NCBI RefSeq assembly: GCF_043757465.1
Contig: NZ_JAYVPL010000156.1
Location: 32,134 to 96,133 of the forward strand
Source: Armatimonas sp043757465
Lineage (GTDB): Bacteria; Armatimonadota; Armatimonadia; Armatimonadales; Armatimonadaceae
Direction of reading: 5' to 3'
DNA length: 64,000 nucleotides
Positions 42,105 through 50,929 of the stretch are shown piece after piece (the stretch's first letter is position 1; every line of letters starts with the position of its first letter). A model generated the notes under the pieces. The model made no database searches. It saw nothing but the letters and a program-made list of their open reading frames with translations, and had not been told where the DNA came from. A program made the translations under genes and the position numbers.

Positions 42105-42124
42105 CCAAGGGAGATGATTCTCCC

Positions 42125-44188
42125 TCAAACCTCCAGCTTATTCACAAACGCACGAAGATCGCGCTGGGCGGTGGCGAGCTGGCCTCTTAGGCTGGTGACT
42201 TGCTTACGCAGGCTTTGGATGCGAATTTCCTGCTCGTCGAGCTGCTGAACATAGCGCTTGTAGCTCTCGGAGTTGCGGTCCAGCACGTTCATGTTCTGGC
42301 GGATACGGCTCTGATCCTGCTCGATCTGCTTGACTTCCGCCTCGTACTCGGTGATCTGGCTCTGGAGGTCTTGCAGCTTGTGCCGCCGGGTGAGCACTTC
42401 TTCCAGTGCCATCTTGAGCTTGAGAGGAACCCCCTCTTTGCGCTGTGTGGTCACTTCGATAAAGTTTATGTCGGTGTCCAAAAGCGCGTAGGTCTCCGAG
42501 AGCGGGCGCTCGGTCTTAACGATCAGCGTCTCCGTTTTTCCGGCAGGGACGGCCACCAAGAAACGGTAGAGATTCGCCGTGCGCTCGTCGAACTTGGCTG
42601 GAGCGATCAGCTTAAACTCGGCGTTGTAGGGGTGCTCCACCAGAACCTGCCGCGGCTTGTCGGACTTATTGCGGAACGTGTAGACGACCTCCGTGGTCTC
42701 TTTGCGGGCGCTGATCAGCACGCCTCGTTTGATCGTCAGGCTCGTTTCGACAGCCGTGCCGCCGTTGTCTTTCTGCTCGCCCTGCAAACCTAAATCCACG
42801 GCGTAGGTCAGAATACGCGTGTCGCCTGGCGGGATGTCCTGCATCCGTGCATCGCCTGCATAGGCTCCGCCATCAAAGAGTGTCACCGGTCCGCCTTTAA
42901 GGTGCAGCCCCGTGTTGTTCTTGAGCCGAACACCGTGCAGCGGAAAGCGCGTGTCGGTGGCCGGGTTGTAGAGCGAGACTTTCTCACCGCTAATCTCCTG
43001 CGCCACGACCGGAATCATCGCCGCCTGCTGCCTCGGAAGCGCAACGGGCGAGTTGATCTTATAGGTAAACAGCTCGCCTTGCTTCTCCCCCGCCGCCTGC
43101 GCCGCTACTGACTCGTTCGAGACAATCAGCGTGTTATCGGCATCCTTGCTGAGAATATTACCAATTCCCGCGGGCCGTCCCCCACCAAAACCACCCATCC
43201 CTCCCCCTTGCCCGCGCGCCATTGCATTGGTGATGGCCGCCTTCGCCGCAAAGTTGCTCCGATCGTCCAGCGCCGCCTCGGACACCTGGGGCGCAGGTGA
43301 GATCGTGTGGTCCGCGTTGACGGTGGGGCGGGTGAGGTACTGCGGCTGGTAGAGATCTTGAATAAAGCTAATCGGTCGGCCTGAGACAAGCGTCAGAGCA
43401 ACCCCTGTCCAGTCCTCGTCGGTGGTGTTCTCCACCAGTGCCCAGCCCTGAATATACGGCTGCGTGCTGCCTTCTCTCGCGCCGGAGAGCAGCAAGCGGT
43501 AGCTCATCTTCCAGAGCGGCGACTCGGTGATGTAGCCCACTTGCACCCGCCGCGTCCCGGGGCCGTCGAAGCGTAGGGTCACACTGCGGCGCTTATCATC
43601 GGCACCGGAGGCGAGCAACGTCAGCGCCTCGCCAAACTCCCGAGCGACTTTTGGATCATTGAAGGAGATCTCACTCACCAGATCAAGGCGCGCCGTGGTC
43701 AGGCCACGCTCCGTGAGCAGATTCAGGAACTCGGCGCTGGTTGTCTTGCCCTCAGCACTCAGGAGATTTTTCGTCTCAACACTCACCAGCTTGCCCGTAA
43801 CCGCACTCGTACTAGTTGCCGTTGCAGTTGTCACGGTAACGACCTGCCCACGCAGGCGATTCAGCAGTGCAGTGCGCTCCAACGGCTGGGTGACATCCAC
43901 CGCGAAACCCTGGAGCGTGCGGTTGACGGGGTCTTTTGCGGCATAGACAGCAGGCTGAACCTTGCCCTTCTCGTCAATTAACACCAGAGATTTCAAGATA
44001 TCGTTGATCTGCACCGTCCGAAATGTTAAGGGCACCGTGGCGTTGCCACTCACGTCACCCTCGCGCTGGGTGTAGGCCACCCCCGACGAAAACAAGGTCA
44101 CGGCGCGCACGGGCAGCGCACTCTCTTGCGCCTTCGCTGGCCCCTGCGCCAGCACGACTAAAGGAAGTAGCATCGTAGTTAGCATCAT
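42125..44188 (-). CDS. DUF4139 protein, mucoidy-inhibitor-like, paralogue A
   Basis: From the ATG at 44188 this is 687 residues with a signal-like start (MMLTTMLLPLVVLAQGPAKAQ). The DUF4139 core shows LFSSGVAYTQREG, QVGYITESPLWKMSYRLLL, GWALVENTTDEDWTGVALTL, SGRPISFIQDLYQPQYL and KRGVLISARKETTEVVYTF, with a C-terminal coiled coil (QDLQSQITEYEAEVKQIEQD) of about 100 residues. DUF4139 proteins relate to the MuiA/mucoidy-inhibitor family; function is unknown and an envelope role is likely. GGGAG 6 bases before ATG is a Shine-Dalgarno. The neighbouring gene is a clear paralogue. Confidence 0.85.
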   Translation of the reverse strand: MMLTTMLLPLVVLAQGPAKAQESALPVRAVTLFSSGVAYTQREGDVSGNATVPLTFRTVQINDILKSLVLIDEKGKVQPAVYAAKDPVNRTLQGFAVDVTQPLERTALLNRLRGQVVTVTTATATSTSAVTGKLVSVETKNLLSAEGKTTSAEFLNLLTERGLTTARLDLVSEISFNDPKVAREFGEALTLLASGADDKRRSVTLRFDGPGTRRVQVGYITESPLWKMSYRLLLSGAREGSTQPYIQGWALVENTTDEDWTGVALTLVSGRPISFIQDLYQPQYLTRPTVNADHTISPAPQVSEAALDDRSNFAAKAAITNAMARGQGGGMGGFGGGRPAGIGNILSKDADNTLIVSNESVAAQAAGEKQGELFTYKINSPVALPRQQAAMIPVVAQEISGEKVSLYNPATDTRFPLHGVRLKNNTGLHLKGGPVTLFDGGAYAGDARMQDIPPGDTRILTYAVDLGLQGEQKDNGGTAVETSLTIKRGVLISARKETTEVVYTFRNKSDKPRQVLVEHPYNAEFKLIAPAKFDERTANLYRFLVAVPAGKTETLIVKTERPLSETYALLDTDINFIEVTTQRKEGVPLKLKMALEEVLTRRHKLQDLQSQITEYEAEVKQIEQDQSRIRQNMNVLDRNSESYKRYVQQLDEQEIRIQSLRKQVTSLRGQLATAQRDLRAFVNKLEV

Positions 44189-44238
44189 TTCTTTCTCCCG
44201 CCCCGATTTGTTTTCGCCCCGGTCCATCGAGGCGACTC

Positions 44239-46164
44239 TTATAAGTCCAGTGTATCCAGGAAAGCCTTCAATTCGGCCTGGGCATCGTGCGCATTTTTGC
44301 GCAGGCGATTGCCCTCCTCGCGTAGCTCCAATAAGCGATTCTCCTGGCCGTTGAGCTCGTCTAAGTAGCGATGGTAGAGCGGCGATTCTTTATCAAGCGC
44401 CGCTAAGTTGCCCCGGATACGCCCCTGCTCCTCATGGATCTGGGTGCGCTCTCTGTCCAGTAGATCGGCGTTGGTCTCCAGCTCGTGGATCTTACGACGG
44501 CGTGCAATTGTCACCGCCAGCGCTTCTTTGAGGCGTGAGGGAAGCTCCCCGCTACTGGCATAGTGCGTGAGCTGGGCTGTGTCCGCTTCGAGTAGTACCA
44601 CCGTGGTTCCCAGTGCCTGCTCCTGTGCCACAGACAGACTCGCGCTGGCCCCGGGCGCAATACTGACGGCGAACCGGTAGCGATCCCGCGTGGTCTCGGT
44701 CGGTTCCGTGGGTGCGACTAATGTCCAGCCTTCCCAGAGCGGGTGCTCGACCAGCACGGTGCGCGGCGCGGCGGCTTTGGACGTGAACTTGTAGAGCGTC
44801 TCCCGGCGGTTCTTGGACGTGATGGTCAGCACGCCACGCTTGATGGTCAGGCTCAGCTCATTGCCATTGCGTAGCTCGTCGGTGCGAACCCCTTCGATAC
44901 TCAAGTCCACGGCGTAGGTAATCAGTCGGGTATCGCTGGGCGGCACTTCCCCGAGGCGCGCGTCACCGGCGTAGGTGCCGCCATCAAAGACCGTGATCGG
45001 CCCCGCTTTTAAGTGTAAGCCCGTGTCATTGACTAATTTAATCGCGTTCATCGGGTACTTGGGATCCGTGTCGGCGTTGTAGAGCGAGATCTTCTCCCCT
45101 CCGATATCGCCTGAGACCACCGGGATCATCGCCGCCTGCTGCCTCGGAAGCGCGACGGGAGCTTTGATATTGTACTGAAACAGCTCGCCCGCACTCCGCC
45201 CCTCGGCCTGAGAAACCACGGATTGCCGCATGGACTCCGCCCGCAGCGAGCGCTTCGCCATCGGAGCGGGAGCCGCCATCATCGCGACTGCCCCCCCACT
45301 CTCGAACGGCGACATGACACCCTCGTGCACTTGTGGCACTGCGGCGGGGATAATATCGGGGCCGACTGTGGGGCGTGGCAGATAAAGCGGCTGGTAGAGG
45401 TCTTGGATAAAGCTGATCGGACGGCCTGAGACGAGCGTGAGCTGGACACCTTCCCAGTCTTCGTCGGTGGTGTTCTCCACCAGTGCCCAGCCCTGAATAT
45501 AGGGTTTCTGTCCCTCGGTATCACTCAACACCAGCCGGTAGCTGATCTTCCAGAGCGGCGCTTCGGTGATATAGCCCACCTGGACTTTCCGCTTTTTCTT
45601 GCCCGCAAAGCGCAACTGCACGGTTCTACGGGCATCGTCCGCGCCCCCGGCAAGCACCGTTAGTGCTTCACGGAGCTCGGCATCGCGGCGCTCGTCGAGT
45701 AACTTGATCGTCCGCACTTTATCCAGCGAGACCGAGACAAGCCCCTCAGCCGTAATCAGTGTCAGAGTCTCCACATCCACCACGGAGCGCTCGCCGCGCA
45801 CTTGCTTCTCAGACTCCACGGCCACGATCTGCCCCTCAAAGGCTTCTTTGCTGATGGTCTCGATCTTCAGCACGACGCCCCGGAGCTGGCGCAGCAGCTC
45901 GCCACGTGTGGAGAACGCCGAGACATCCACGGCGAAGCTCTGGAGAGTGCGCTCCACGGGGTCTTGCGACGGGTAGATCGCAGGCAACGCCCCACCCTCT
46001 TCGTCGAGGAGTACCAGTGATTTGAGAATATCGTTGATCTGATTGGTACGAAACGTCAGAGGCACCGTCGCCTCACCCGAATCAATGGTTCCCTCACGCT
46101 GGGTGTAGGCCACCCCGGAGGAGAAAAGCGTCACCGCACAAACGGGAAGTTTAGAAGTATTCAC
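44239..46164 (-). CDS. DUF4139 protein, paralogue B
   Basis: From the GTG at 46164 this is 641 residues with no signal peptide. It is paralogous to the downstream gene throughout: both carry TLFSSGVAYTQREG, QVGYITE-PLWK-SYRL-LS, GWALVENTTDEDW, VSGRPISFIQDLYQP and RQQAAMIPVV, and both end in a coiled coil. It lacks the Gly-rich loop (GQGGGMGGFGGGRPAG) of paralogue A and has its own Met/Ala-rich insert (MMAAPAPMAKRSLRA). The in-frame upstream start at 46233 lies inside the terminator of the YHS operon, so I used the GTG, which is 5 bases after a TACAAT box. The two genes look like a tandem duplication; one exported, one not. Confidence 0.83.
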   Translation of the reverse strand: MNTSKLPVCAVTLFSSGVAYTQREGTIDSGEATVPLTFRTNQINDILKSLVLLDEEGGALPAIYPSQDPVERTLQSFAVDVSAFSTRGELLRQLRGVVLKIETISKEAFEGQIVAVESEKQVRGERSVVDVETLTLITAEGLVSVSLDKVRTIKLLDERRDAELREALTVLAGGADDARRTVQLRFAGKKKRKVQVGYITEAPLWKISYRLVLSDTEGQKPYIQGWALVENTTDEDWEGVQLTLVSGRPISFIQDLYQPLYLPRPTVGPDIIPAAVPQVHEGVMSPFESGGAVAMMAAPAPMAKRSLRAESMRQSVVSQAEGRSAGELFQYNIKAPVALPRQQAAMIPVVSGDIGGEKISLYNADTDPKYPMNAIKLVNDTGLHLKAGPITVFDGGTYAGDARLGEVPPSDTRLITYAVDLSIEGVRTDELRNGNELSLTIKRGVLTITSKNRRETLYKFTSKAAAPRTVLVEHPLWEGWTLVAPTEPTETTRDRYRFAVSIAPGASASLSVAQEQALGTTVVLLEADTAQLTHYASSGELPSRLKEALAVTIARRRKIHELETNADLLDRERTQIHEEQGRIRGNLAALDKESPLYHRYLDELNGQENRLLELREEGNRLRKNAHDAQAELKAFLDTLDL

Positions 46165-46205
46165 ACCGTATTGTACCCGCCGCTTGAAAGCAGCGTCTCG
46201 GACAA

Positions 46206-46243
46206 CAAAGCCCGTGCCGGGCTTCCCCGACACGGGCTTCAGT
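46206..46243 (-). terminator. Terminator of the YHS-like operon
   Basis: On the minus strand AAGCCCGTG and CACGGGCTT arms around TCGGGGAAGCCCGG precede TGTTGT. It separates the two YHS-like genes from the DUF4139 pair and covers the first codons of the rejected longer start of paralogue B. Confidence 0.7.
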
Positions 46244-46251
46244 CTGGAAGA

Positions 46252-46524
46252 CTACTTGCCGAAGACGACGGCGAAGTACTTATCCTGATCCTTCTTGATA
46301 GCGGCTTCGCACATACCGCAACAGAACTTGACCGACTTGCCCTTGTACTTGGGGTTCTTACCCGCGTAGGCAACCGACTTGGAGTGAGCGTCCACTTTTT
46401 TATTTGTCATCATAGGGCAGTTAGTCTGCTCTTTGGCCTTCGCGGGAGCAACGGGCTTGGGTTTCTGTGCGAACGCGGCAGCGGCCACGGAGACGGCAAC
46501 CAGAGCAATCACTAAACGATTCAT
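46252..46524 (-). CDS. Secreted YHS/TRASH-like metal-binding protein, copy 1
   Basis: The 90-residue protein has a signal peptide (MNRLVIALVAVSVAAAAFAQ), then NCPMMTNKKV and YKGKSVKFCCGMCEAAIKKD. The Cys-x-n-CCxxC pattern resembles YHS and TRASH domains, which bind Cu, Zn or other metals, and the K-D-x-D-K-Y tail is typical. It is about 60 percent identical by eye to its tandem copy at 46537, with AAGGA upstream. A periplasmic metal-sensing or storage role is likely but unproven. Confidence 0.78.
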   Translation of the reverse strand: MNRLVIALVAVSVAAAAFAQKPKPVAPAKAKEQTNCPMMTNKKVDAHSKSVAYAGKNPKYKGKSVKFCCGMCEAAIKKDQDKYFAVVFGK

Positions 46525-46536
46525 AATTTCTATTCC

Positions 46537-46809
46537 TTACTTGCCAAAAACTTTGGTGAAGTACTTGTCCTGCGCCTTCTCAACTTTGCCAACACAGCCG
46601 CCGCAGCAAACCTTGACCGACTTGCCCTTGTACTTGGCATTCTTGCCCTTGTAAGCAATCTCAATAGGCTTGCCCATAGAGCCAAGGTCTTCGTCGGTCA
46701 CAGCACACTTAGTCTGTGCCTTGGGAGTAGCAGGTTTAGGCTTCTTGTCCTGAGCAAATGCAGCACCAGCGACAGAGACGGCAACCAGAGCGATCAGTAA
46801 ACGATTCAT
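46537..46809 (-). CDS. Secreted YHS/TRASH-like metal-binding protein, copy 2
   Basis: From the ATG at 46809 this is 90 residues: signal peptide MNRLLIALVAVSVAGAAFAQ, then KCAVTDEDLGSMG and YKGKSVKVCCGGCVGKVEKA. It differs from copy 1 in the first Cys region (CAVTD in place of CPMMT) and in CCGGC for CCGMC, so the two copies may prefer different metals. An AGGAG Shine-Dalgarno precedes ATG by 10 bases. The longer frame to 46926 has no support. It is transcribed first, with copy 1 downstream. Confidence 0.78.
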   Translation of the reverse strand: MNRLLIALVAVSVAGAAFAQDKKPKPATPKAQTKCAVTDEDLGSMGKPIEIAYKGKNAKYKGKSVKVCCGGCVGKVEKAQDKYFTKVFGK

Positions 46810-46903
46810 GTTTTCTTTCTCCTGAGAGTTCCAAAGATAGCGTATTCTACCTCTAATACCCAAATCACCGCTCACTTGGTTCCCGGGCGGGTACAATTTT
46901 CTT

Positions 46904-47887
46904 ATGCCAATCCCGTTCGCTCTCACCGCCTACGCCCTGCCGCACGTGCTGGGCTACCTGTCCACCAAAGACGGCACCCCGAATCCTGGCCCGCTCTCTC
47001 CTCTCGGCTTGCTAGATGCAGCCAAAGCCCGGAATCTCGCGGGTGTGGATATTCCTCTGCCTGCCGACCTCTCCGCCGAGGCCCTGCGCGACGCGCTTGC
47101 CAAGCGTGGTTTGCGACTTGTTGTGGAGGCAATGAGCGTTCTGGAGATGGAAAACGCCGAGGCGTATCTGAGAAAATCAGCGCTGGTGGGAGCAAAAGTG
47201 GTACGCTTCACGCTCTCAGGGATTCTCTGCGGCGACCGGCGCACACTTGGGCCGGGCGGCTGGCTCACCCGTCGCGATGCCCTGGTAAAGCGTATCTCCG
47301 AGCTCTTGCCGCTTGCCGCCGACCTGGGTCTCGCCCTGGCGTTTGAGAACCACCAGGATGCTGATCTCTCGGACTTTCTCTGGCTCTACGAAAAGACGGG
47401 CGAGCACCCTGCATTCGGCGTCTGCCTGGATGCGGGCAACCCGCTGGCCGTCGGCGAAGATCCGGTTCAAACGGCACAGACCCTCGCGCCGCTCATCCGG
47501 CATGTCCACTGCAAAGACTACACGATTCACTTCGCGCCTGAGGGCTACCGGCTCGTGCGCTGCGCCGCAGGAACGGGCGTGGTGGACTTTCCCAGAATTC
47601 TGGAAATAGTGAAAAACAACGGATTTACGGACTTACTTCCCGGTATCGAGATCGCAGCGCAGGCAACGCGCACGATTCCGTTGCTCGAAGCATCGTGGTG
47701 GGCAGAGTACCCGAAGCGCGAGGTTCGGACGTTAATCCCCGCGCTCCAAATACTCTGGGCAAAAGGCCGTCCCGCCACTGAACCGTACTCCAGCGCGTGG
47801 GAGCGCGGCGAAAACTCCGAGGCTGTCCGTGCTGAGGAGTGGCGGCTCGTGGACGAGAGCGTGGCGTACTTTGGAGGCTTGAAGTGA
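46904..47887 (+). CDS. Sugar phosphate isomerase/epimerase (TIM barrel)
   Basis: The 327-residue protein has VVRFTLSGILCGDR, LALAFENHQDAD with a metal-site Glu, FGVCLDAGNPLAV with the Asp, IRHVHCKDY with the His and LPGIEIAAQ with the final Glu, a full set for the xylose-isomerase-like barrel. TACAAT at 46892-46897 ends 6 bases before ATG. Its stop overlaps the GTG of an SDR (GTGA), so an isomerase and a dehydrogenase are made from one message. Substrate unknown. Confidence 0.87.
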   Translation: MPIPFALTAYALPHVLGYLSTKDGTPNPGPLSPLGLLDAAKARNLAGVDIPLPADLSAEALRDALAKRGLRLVVEAMSVLEMENAEAYLRKSALVGAKVVRFTLSGILCGDRRTLGPGGWLTRRDALVKRISELLPLAADLGLALAFENHQDADLSDFLWLYEKTGEHPAFGVCLDAGNPLAVGEDPVQTAQTLAPLIRHVHCKDYTIHFAPEGYRLVRCAAGTGVVDFPRILEIVKNNGFTDLLPGIEIAAQATRTIPLLEASWWAEYPKREVRTLIPALQILWAKGRPATEPYSSAWERGENSEAVRAEEWRLVDESVAYFGGLK

Positions 47888-48675
47888 AAATAGTGATTGT
47901 GACGGGCGCGGGTCAGGGAATTGGGCAGGCGCTCGCACTCGGGTTCGCACAGGCGGGCTGGAGGGTCTGTGCGACGGATCTACGCAAGATTGACGAGACG
48001 GCGGCGCTTCTGGGCGAGCCCCATCTTTGTCTGGAAGGCGATGTGACCGATATTGCGTTCCCCGCGAAAGTTGTCGAAGCGGCAGTGGCGAAGTTTGGGC
48101 GGCTGGACTGCATCGTCAATAATGCCGCCGACCAGCGCGGCACCACTCTGGAAAACACGTCCGTGGCACTCTTTGATCAGATTCAGGCCGTCAATGTCCG
48201 TGCACCCTATCTCTTTGCCCAGGCGGGGTTGGAGCACTTGAAAACCACTAAGGGTAACATTATTAATCTCGGCTCACTTGTGGGAAACCAGCCCATCCCT
48301 GAGCGCGTGGCCTACTCGACCTCGAAAGCCGCGCTCGCGGGGCTAACTCGTGCGCTCGCCGCAGACATTGGACGCTACGGAATTCGGGTGAACTGCATCG
48401 CGCCAGGGCACATCATGACCAGTGGCGAGGCGGCGTGGCGAGAGCGTTTTTCGCAAGCCGAGCAGCGGGTTTTCTTTACCCACTACCCTCTGGACCGCGT
48501 CGGGCACCCGGAGGAGATCACTGCCGTTGCGCTGTTTCTCGCCTCCGACGCCGCCAGCTTCCTCACCGGTGCGACAATCCCCGTAGACGGAGGAATGAGC
48601 ATTCTTTGCCCCGAGACCGGCGCGTTTCGAGCGGCGGGGGTCAACTGGCCGGGGAATCCGGGAGGTACTCCTTAA
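47884..48675 (+). CDS. Short-chain dehydrogenase/reductase
   Basis: From the GTG at 47884 this is 263 residues of the classical SDR family: IVIVTGAGQGIGQALALGFA, CIVNNAADQRG, the catalytic YSTSKAALAGLTRALA and IRVNCIAPGHIMTSG. The C-terminal PVDGGMS is typical. The upstream isomerase suggests a sugar or polyol substrate. The 3' end overlaps the convergent PP2C-type phosphatase by 4 bases. Confidence 0.9.
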   Translation: MKIVIVTGAGQGIGQALALGFAQAGWRVCATDLRKIDETAALLGEPHLCLEGDVTDIAFPAKVVEAAVAKFGRLDCIVNNAADQRGTTLENTSVALFDQIQAVNVRAPYLFAQAGLEHLKTTKGNIINLGSLVGNQPIPERVAYSTSKAALAGLTRALAADIGRYGIRVNCIAPGHIMTSGEAAWRERFSQAEQRVFFTHYPLDRVGHPEEITAVALFLASDAASFLTGATIPVDGGMSILCPETGAFRAAGVNWPGNPGGTP

Positions 48676-49949
48676 GTCTCCCGGCAGCGCTGGCAGATAA
48701 GCAGTGTCAGGTCGTCCACGGGCTCCGTATTCTCTGCGCGAAGTGCTTCGATAATCCTATTGGCGAGAGCCTCGGGGCCGGCGGGTGCATTTTCACGGAT
48801 GAGCTGATGGAGCCGCATCTCACCCATGCCCTGCGCCTCCGTGATGCCATCTGAGTGGAACACAACAATATCGCCTGGTGCCAGAGTCAGCTCCTGCTCC
48901 GGAGCATGCCAGATCGTAAAGAGCCCCAGCGGCGGTGCCTGCCCACAGGCGGCGGAGTCAATATGCCCATCGCGAGCGCGCCAGAGCAGCGCGGGCGGGT
49001 GCCCCGCATTCCACAGCCGCAGTGTCCCCTCCCGTGGCGCAAGCTCCGCGTAGAGCAGAGTGGCGAACGACGAATCCGGGAGGCGCTCACAGAGATCCTT
49101 GTTGAGCCGCACCAGCGCCTGCTGAGGGCTGCGGAGGGGGTCTAAGTAGGGCAGTAAGTACCCAATACTCGTGGCAATCAGCGCCGCCGCCATCCCCTTG
49201 CCCGACACATCGCCAATCGCCAAGCCGAGACGGCCCCCGATAGGATCCTGGATAAAAACATGCAGGTCCCCTCCGACTTCAAGCGACGGTTCCGTGCGAA
49301 GAACGAGCACCAGACCCGCCACGTCGGGGGCGACCAGAGGAAGCGAGGAGCGCTGAATCTCCCGGGCAAGCTCCAGTTCCCTCTGGCGTGCCTGCTCGGT
49401 GCGGCGCTGGTCCAGCTCGCGTGCAAAACTCCCCTGGTAGCGGGTGAACCAGGTCTTCATCTGGGTGACGAGATAGCCCGTGAAGCCTCCCACGATCACA
49501 AAATAGGGGGCGGTATCACGTACCACTTCCCAGCGATAGCGGCTTTTCTCCGGATCCAGTAGCCCCAATCCAACTGTCATTGCCCCCGCGAGTGCGCCAA
49601 TCAGGAGCCCCCCCTTGAGGTTTCCAAAGAGTGCCGCCGCAAAAACAATTAGGTAACATAACCCTAAGTACGGACTCGTGGCCGCCCCGGTGTAGTAAGC
49701 CGCGTTGCCCAGAAAAAGCAGATCCAGCACCACTAAGAGCCGGAGCGGGATGCGCTGTATGGGAAGGCGGTAGAGCTGCACCAGAACAACCCCATTGTAG
49801 GCGAGTAACAACGCCATCGCGATCCAGGCAGCAGCGGGGCGCTCGTGGTACCAGAGCGCCAGAAAAATCGAGATTGCGGCCTCAGTGAGCGCGAGTGCCC
49901 AGCGCCCTCGCAGCAGAAGCCGGGGGAACTCCTCGGTCTCCAGAAGCAC
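48672..49949 (-). CDS. Membrane-bound RsbU/SpoIIE-type PP2C phosphatase
   Basis: From the GTG at 49949 this is 425 residues. About five N-terminal membrane helices (residues 20-170: LALTEAAISIFLALWY, AWIAMALLLAYNGVVL, LLVVLDLLFLGNAAYY, LCYLIVFAAALFGNL, GLLIGALAGAMTVGLGLL) lead to a linker coiled coil and a SpoIIE-type PPM phosphatase domain with GDVSGKGMAAALIATS, FATLLYAEL, VVFHSDGITEAQG and PVDDLTLL, the usual metal-binding Asp residues. Such proteins dephosphorylate anti-sigma antagonists; the partner is not in the window. The GTG overlaps the ROK kinase stop, so the two are coupled; the longer frame upstream is antisense to ROK. Confidence 0.88.
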   Translation of the reverse strand: MLLETEEFPRLLLRGRWALALTEAAISIFLALWYHERPAAAWIAMALLLAYNGVVLVQLYRLPIQRIPLRLLVVLDLLFLGNAAYYTGAATSPYLGLCYLIVFAAALFGNLKGGLLIGALAGAMTVGLGLLDPEKSRYRWEVVRDTAPYFVIVGGFTGYLVTQMKTWFTRYQGSFARELDQRRTEQARQRELELAREIQRSSLPLVAPDVAGLVLVLRTEPSLEVGGDLHVFIQDPIGGRLGLAIGDVSGKGMAAALIATSIGYLLPYLDPLRSPQQALVRLNKDLCERLPDSSFATLLYAELAPREGTLRLWNAGHPPALLWRARDGHIDSAACGQAPPLGLFTIWHAPEQELTLAPGDIVVFHSDGITEAQGMGEMRLHQLIRENAPAGPEALANRIIEALRAENTEPVDDLTLLICQRCRET

Positions 49950-50854
49950 TAGTGGCCTCCCCAGGCGCAGAGTGCCGCCAGATCTTGCGCACGGTCTCCC
50001 AGTGCCGCTGGGACAACCTCCAGCCCCTCCGTGAGGCGTGGCCAGGCTCGCGCCCGTAGACTCTCTATGATTTTGGGAAGTAGCAAGTCGGCGGCGTGAA
50101 CGGCCAGTGTCCCGAGTACGATGCGCTCTAAATCGAGCAGCATGGCGAGCATCGCAAGCGCCGCGCCTAAGTGATCGGCAGCTTGCTCCAGCGCAGCAAG
50201 GCAGGCCGTATCGCCCGCCCGCGCCGCTTCGACCACCGCTTTTCCGCTCACAGCGCCTCGCCAGCCGTACTCGCGTGCGATCCGAGTCACCGACGGTCCA
50301 CTGGCGTAGGCTTCCAGGCAGCCGCGCAAGCCGCAGGAGCACACACGCCCCTGGTTCCCTAAGACGACAGCAATATGACCGATCTCTCCGCCCGCACCAC
50401 GCCGCCCTCGGTGCAGTGCGCCATTGAGCACGAGCCCCGAACCGATCCCAGTGCCCACGGTCAGGAACGCCATATTTTTGGTTCCCTGCCCCGCCCCGAA
50501 GCGCCACTCCGCCAGTGCCGTGGCATCCGCATCATTTTCAAGCTGCACAGGAAGGACAAGTGCCTCAGAAAGCCGAGCAGCCAGTGGGAAACCGTCGTGG
50601 CCCCAGCCCGGCAAGTTGGGCGCGGCAAACACCAGCCCCTTGGCGGCATCAGTGGCTCCCCCCACAGAAACTCCAATTCCCTCCAGTGCCTCTTTACCAC
50701 GGACTTGCTGCGCAAGGGCCACCAAAAACGCAAAAAGTCCCTCGGCGTCGGCGTCGGCAGGCGTGAGCGCGGCGACCCGCTTCGCCACCGTTCCGTCCTC
50801 GTGCAGCAACAGTGCTGCCGATTTTGTTCCCCCTAAATCAATTCCAAGAATCAC
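49949..50854 (-). CDS. ROK-family sugar kinase
   Basis: From the GTG at 50854 this is 301 residues. ROK signatures are ILGIDLGGTKSAALLLHEDG, VGTGIGSGLVLNGALHRGRRG, GAGGEIGHIAV and the zinc motif CSCGLRGCLEAYAS. ROK kinases phosphorylate glucose or other hexoses, which fits the many sugar enzymes here. The frame upstream to 51247 is antisense to the isomerase gene and rejected. TACAAT is 9 bases before GTG. The stop codon overlaps the next gene. Confidence 0.88.
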   Translation of the reverse strand: MILGIDLGGTKSAALLLHEDGTVAKRVAALTPADADAEGLFAFLVALAQQVRGKEALEGIGVSVGGATDAAKGLVFAAPNLPGWGHDGFPLAARLSEALVLPVQLENDADATALAEWRFGAGQGTKNMAFLTVGTGIGSGLVLNGALHRGRRGAGGEIGHIAVVLGNQGRVCSCGLRGCLEAYASGPSVTRIAREYGWRGAVSGKAVVEAARAGDTACLAALEQAADHLGAALAMLAMLLDLERIVLGTLAVHAADLLLPKIIESLRARAWPRLTEGLEVVPAALGDRAQDLAALCAWGGH

Positions 50855-50871
50855 GCCGCTCGTATTGTACC

Positions 50872-50916
50872 CCCTTCGCGGAGCCGGAGGGGGTCGGCGA
50901 AGCCGGGGGGAGGCTG
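50872..50916. repeat. C/G-rich hairpin in the ROK-isomerase divergent gap
   Basis: CCCCCTTCGCGGAGCCGGAG and GGGTCGGCGAAGCCGGGGGG form an imperfect palindrome between the divergent starts at 50854 and 50930. It resembles the C-rich/G-rich family in base composition but differs in sequence, so I keep it apart. Confidence 0.45.
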
Positions 50917-50929
50917 GTAAAATAGGGAC

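Noticed and set aside
48838..48900. Possible promoter for antisense RNA opposite the RsbU-like gene
   Set aside because: Boxes of this quality occur by chance in the coding sequence and nothing else supports it.
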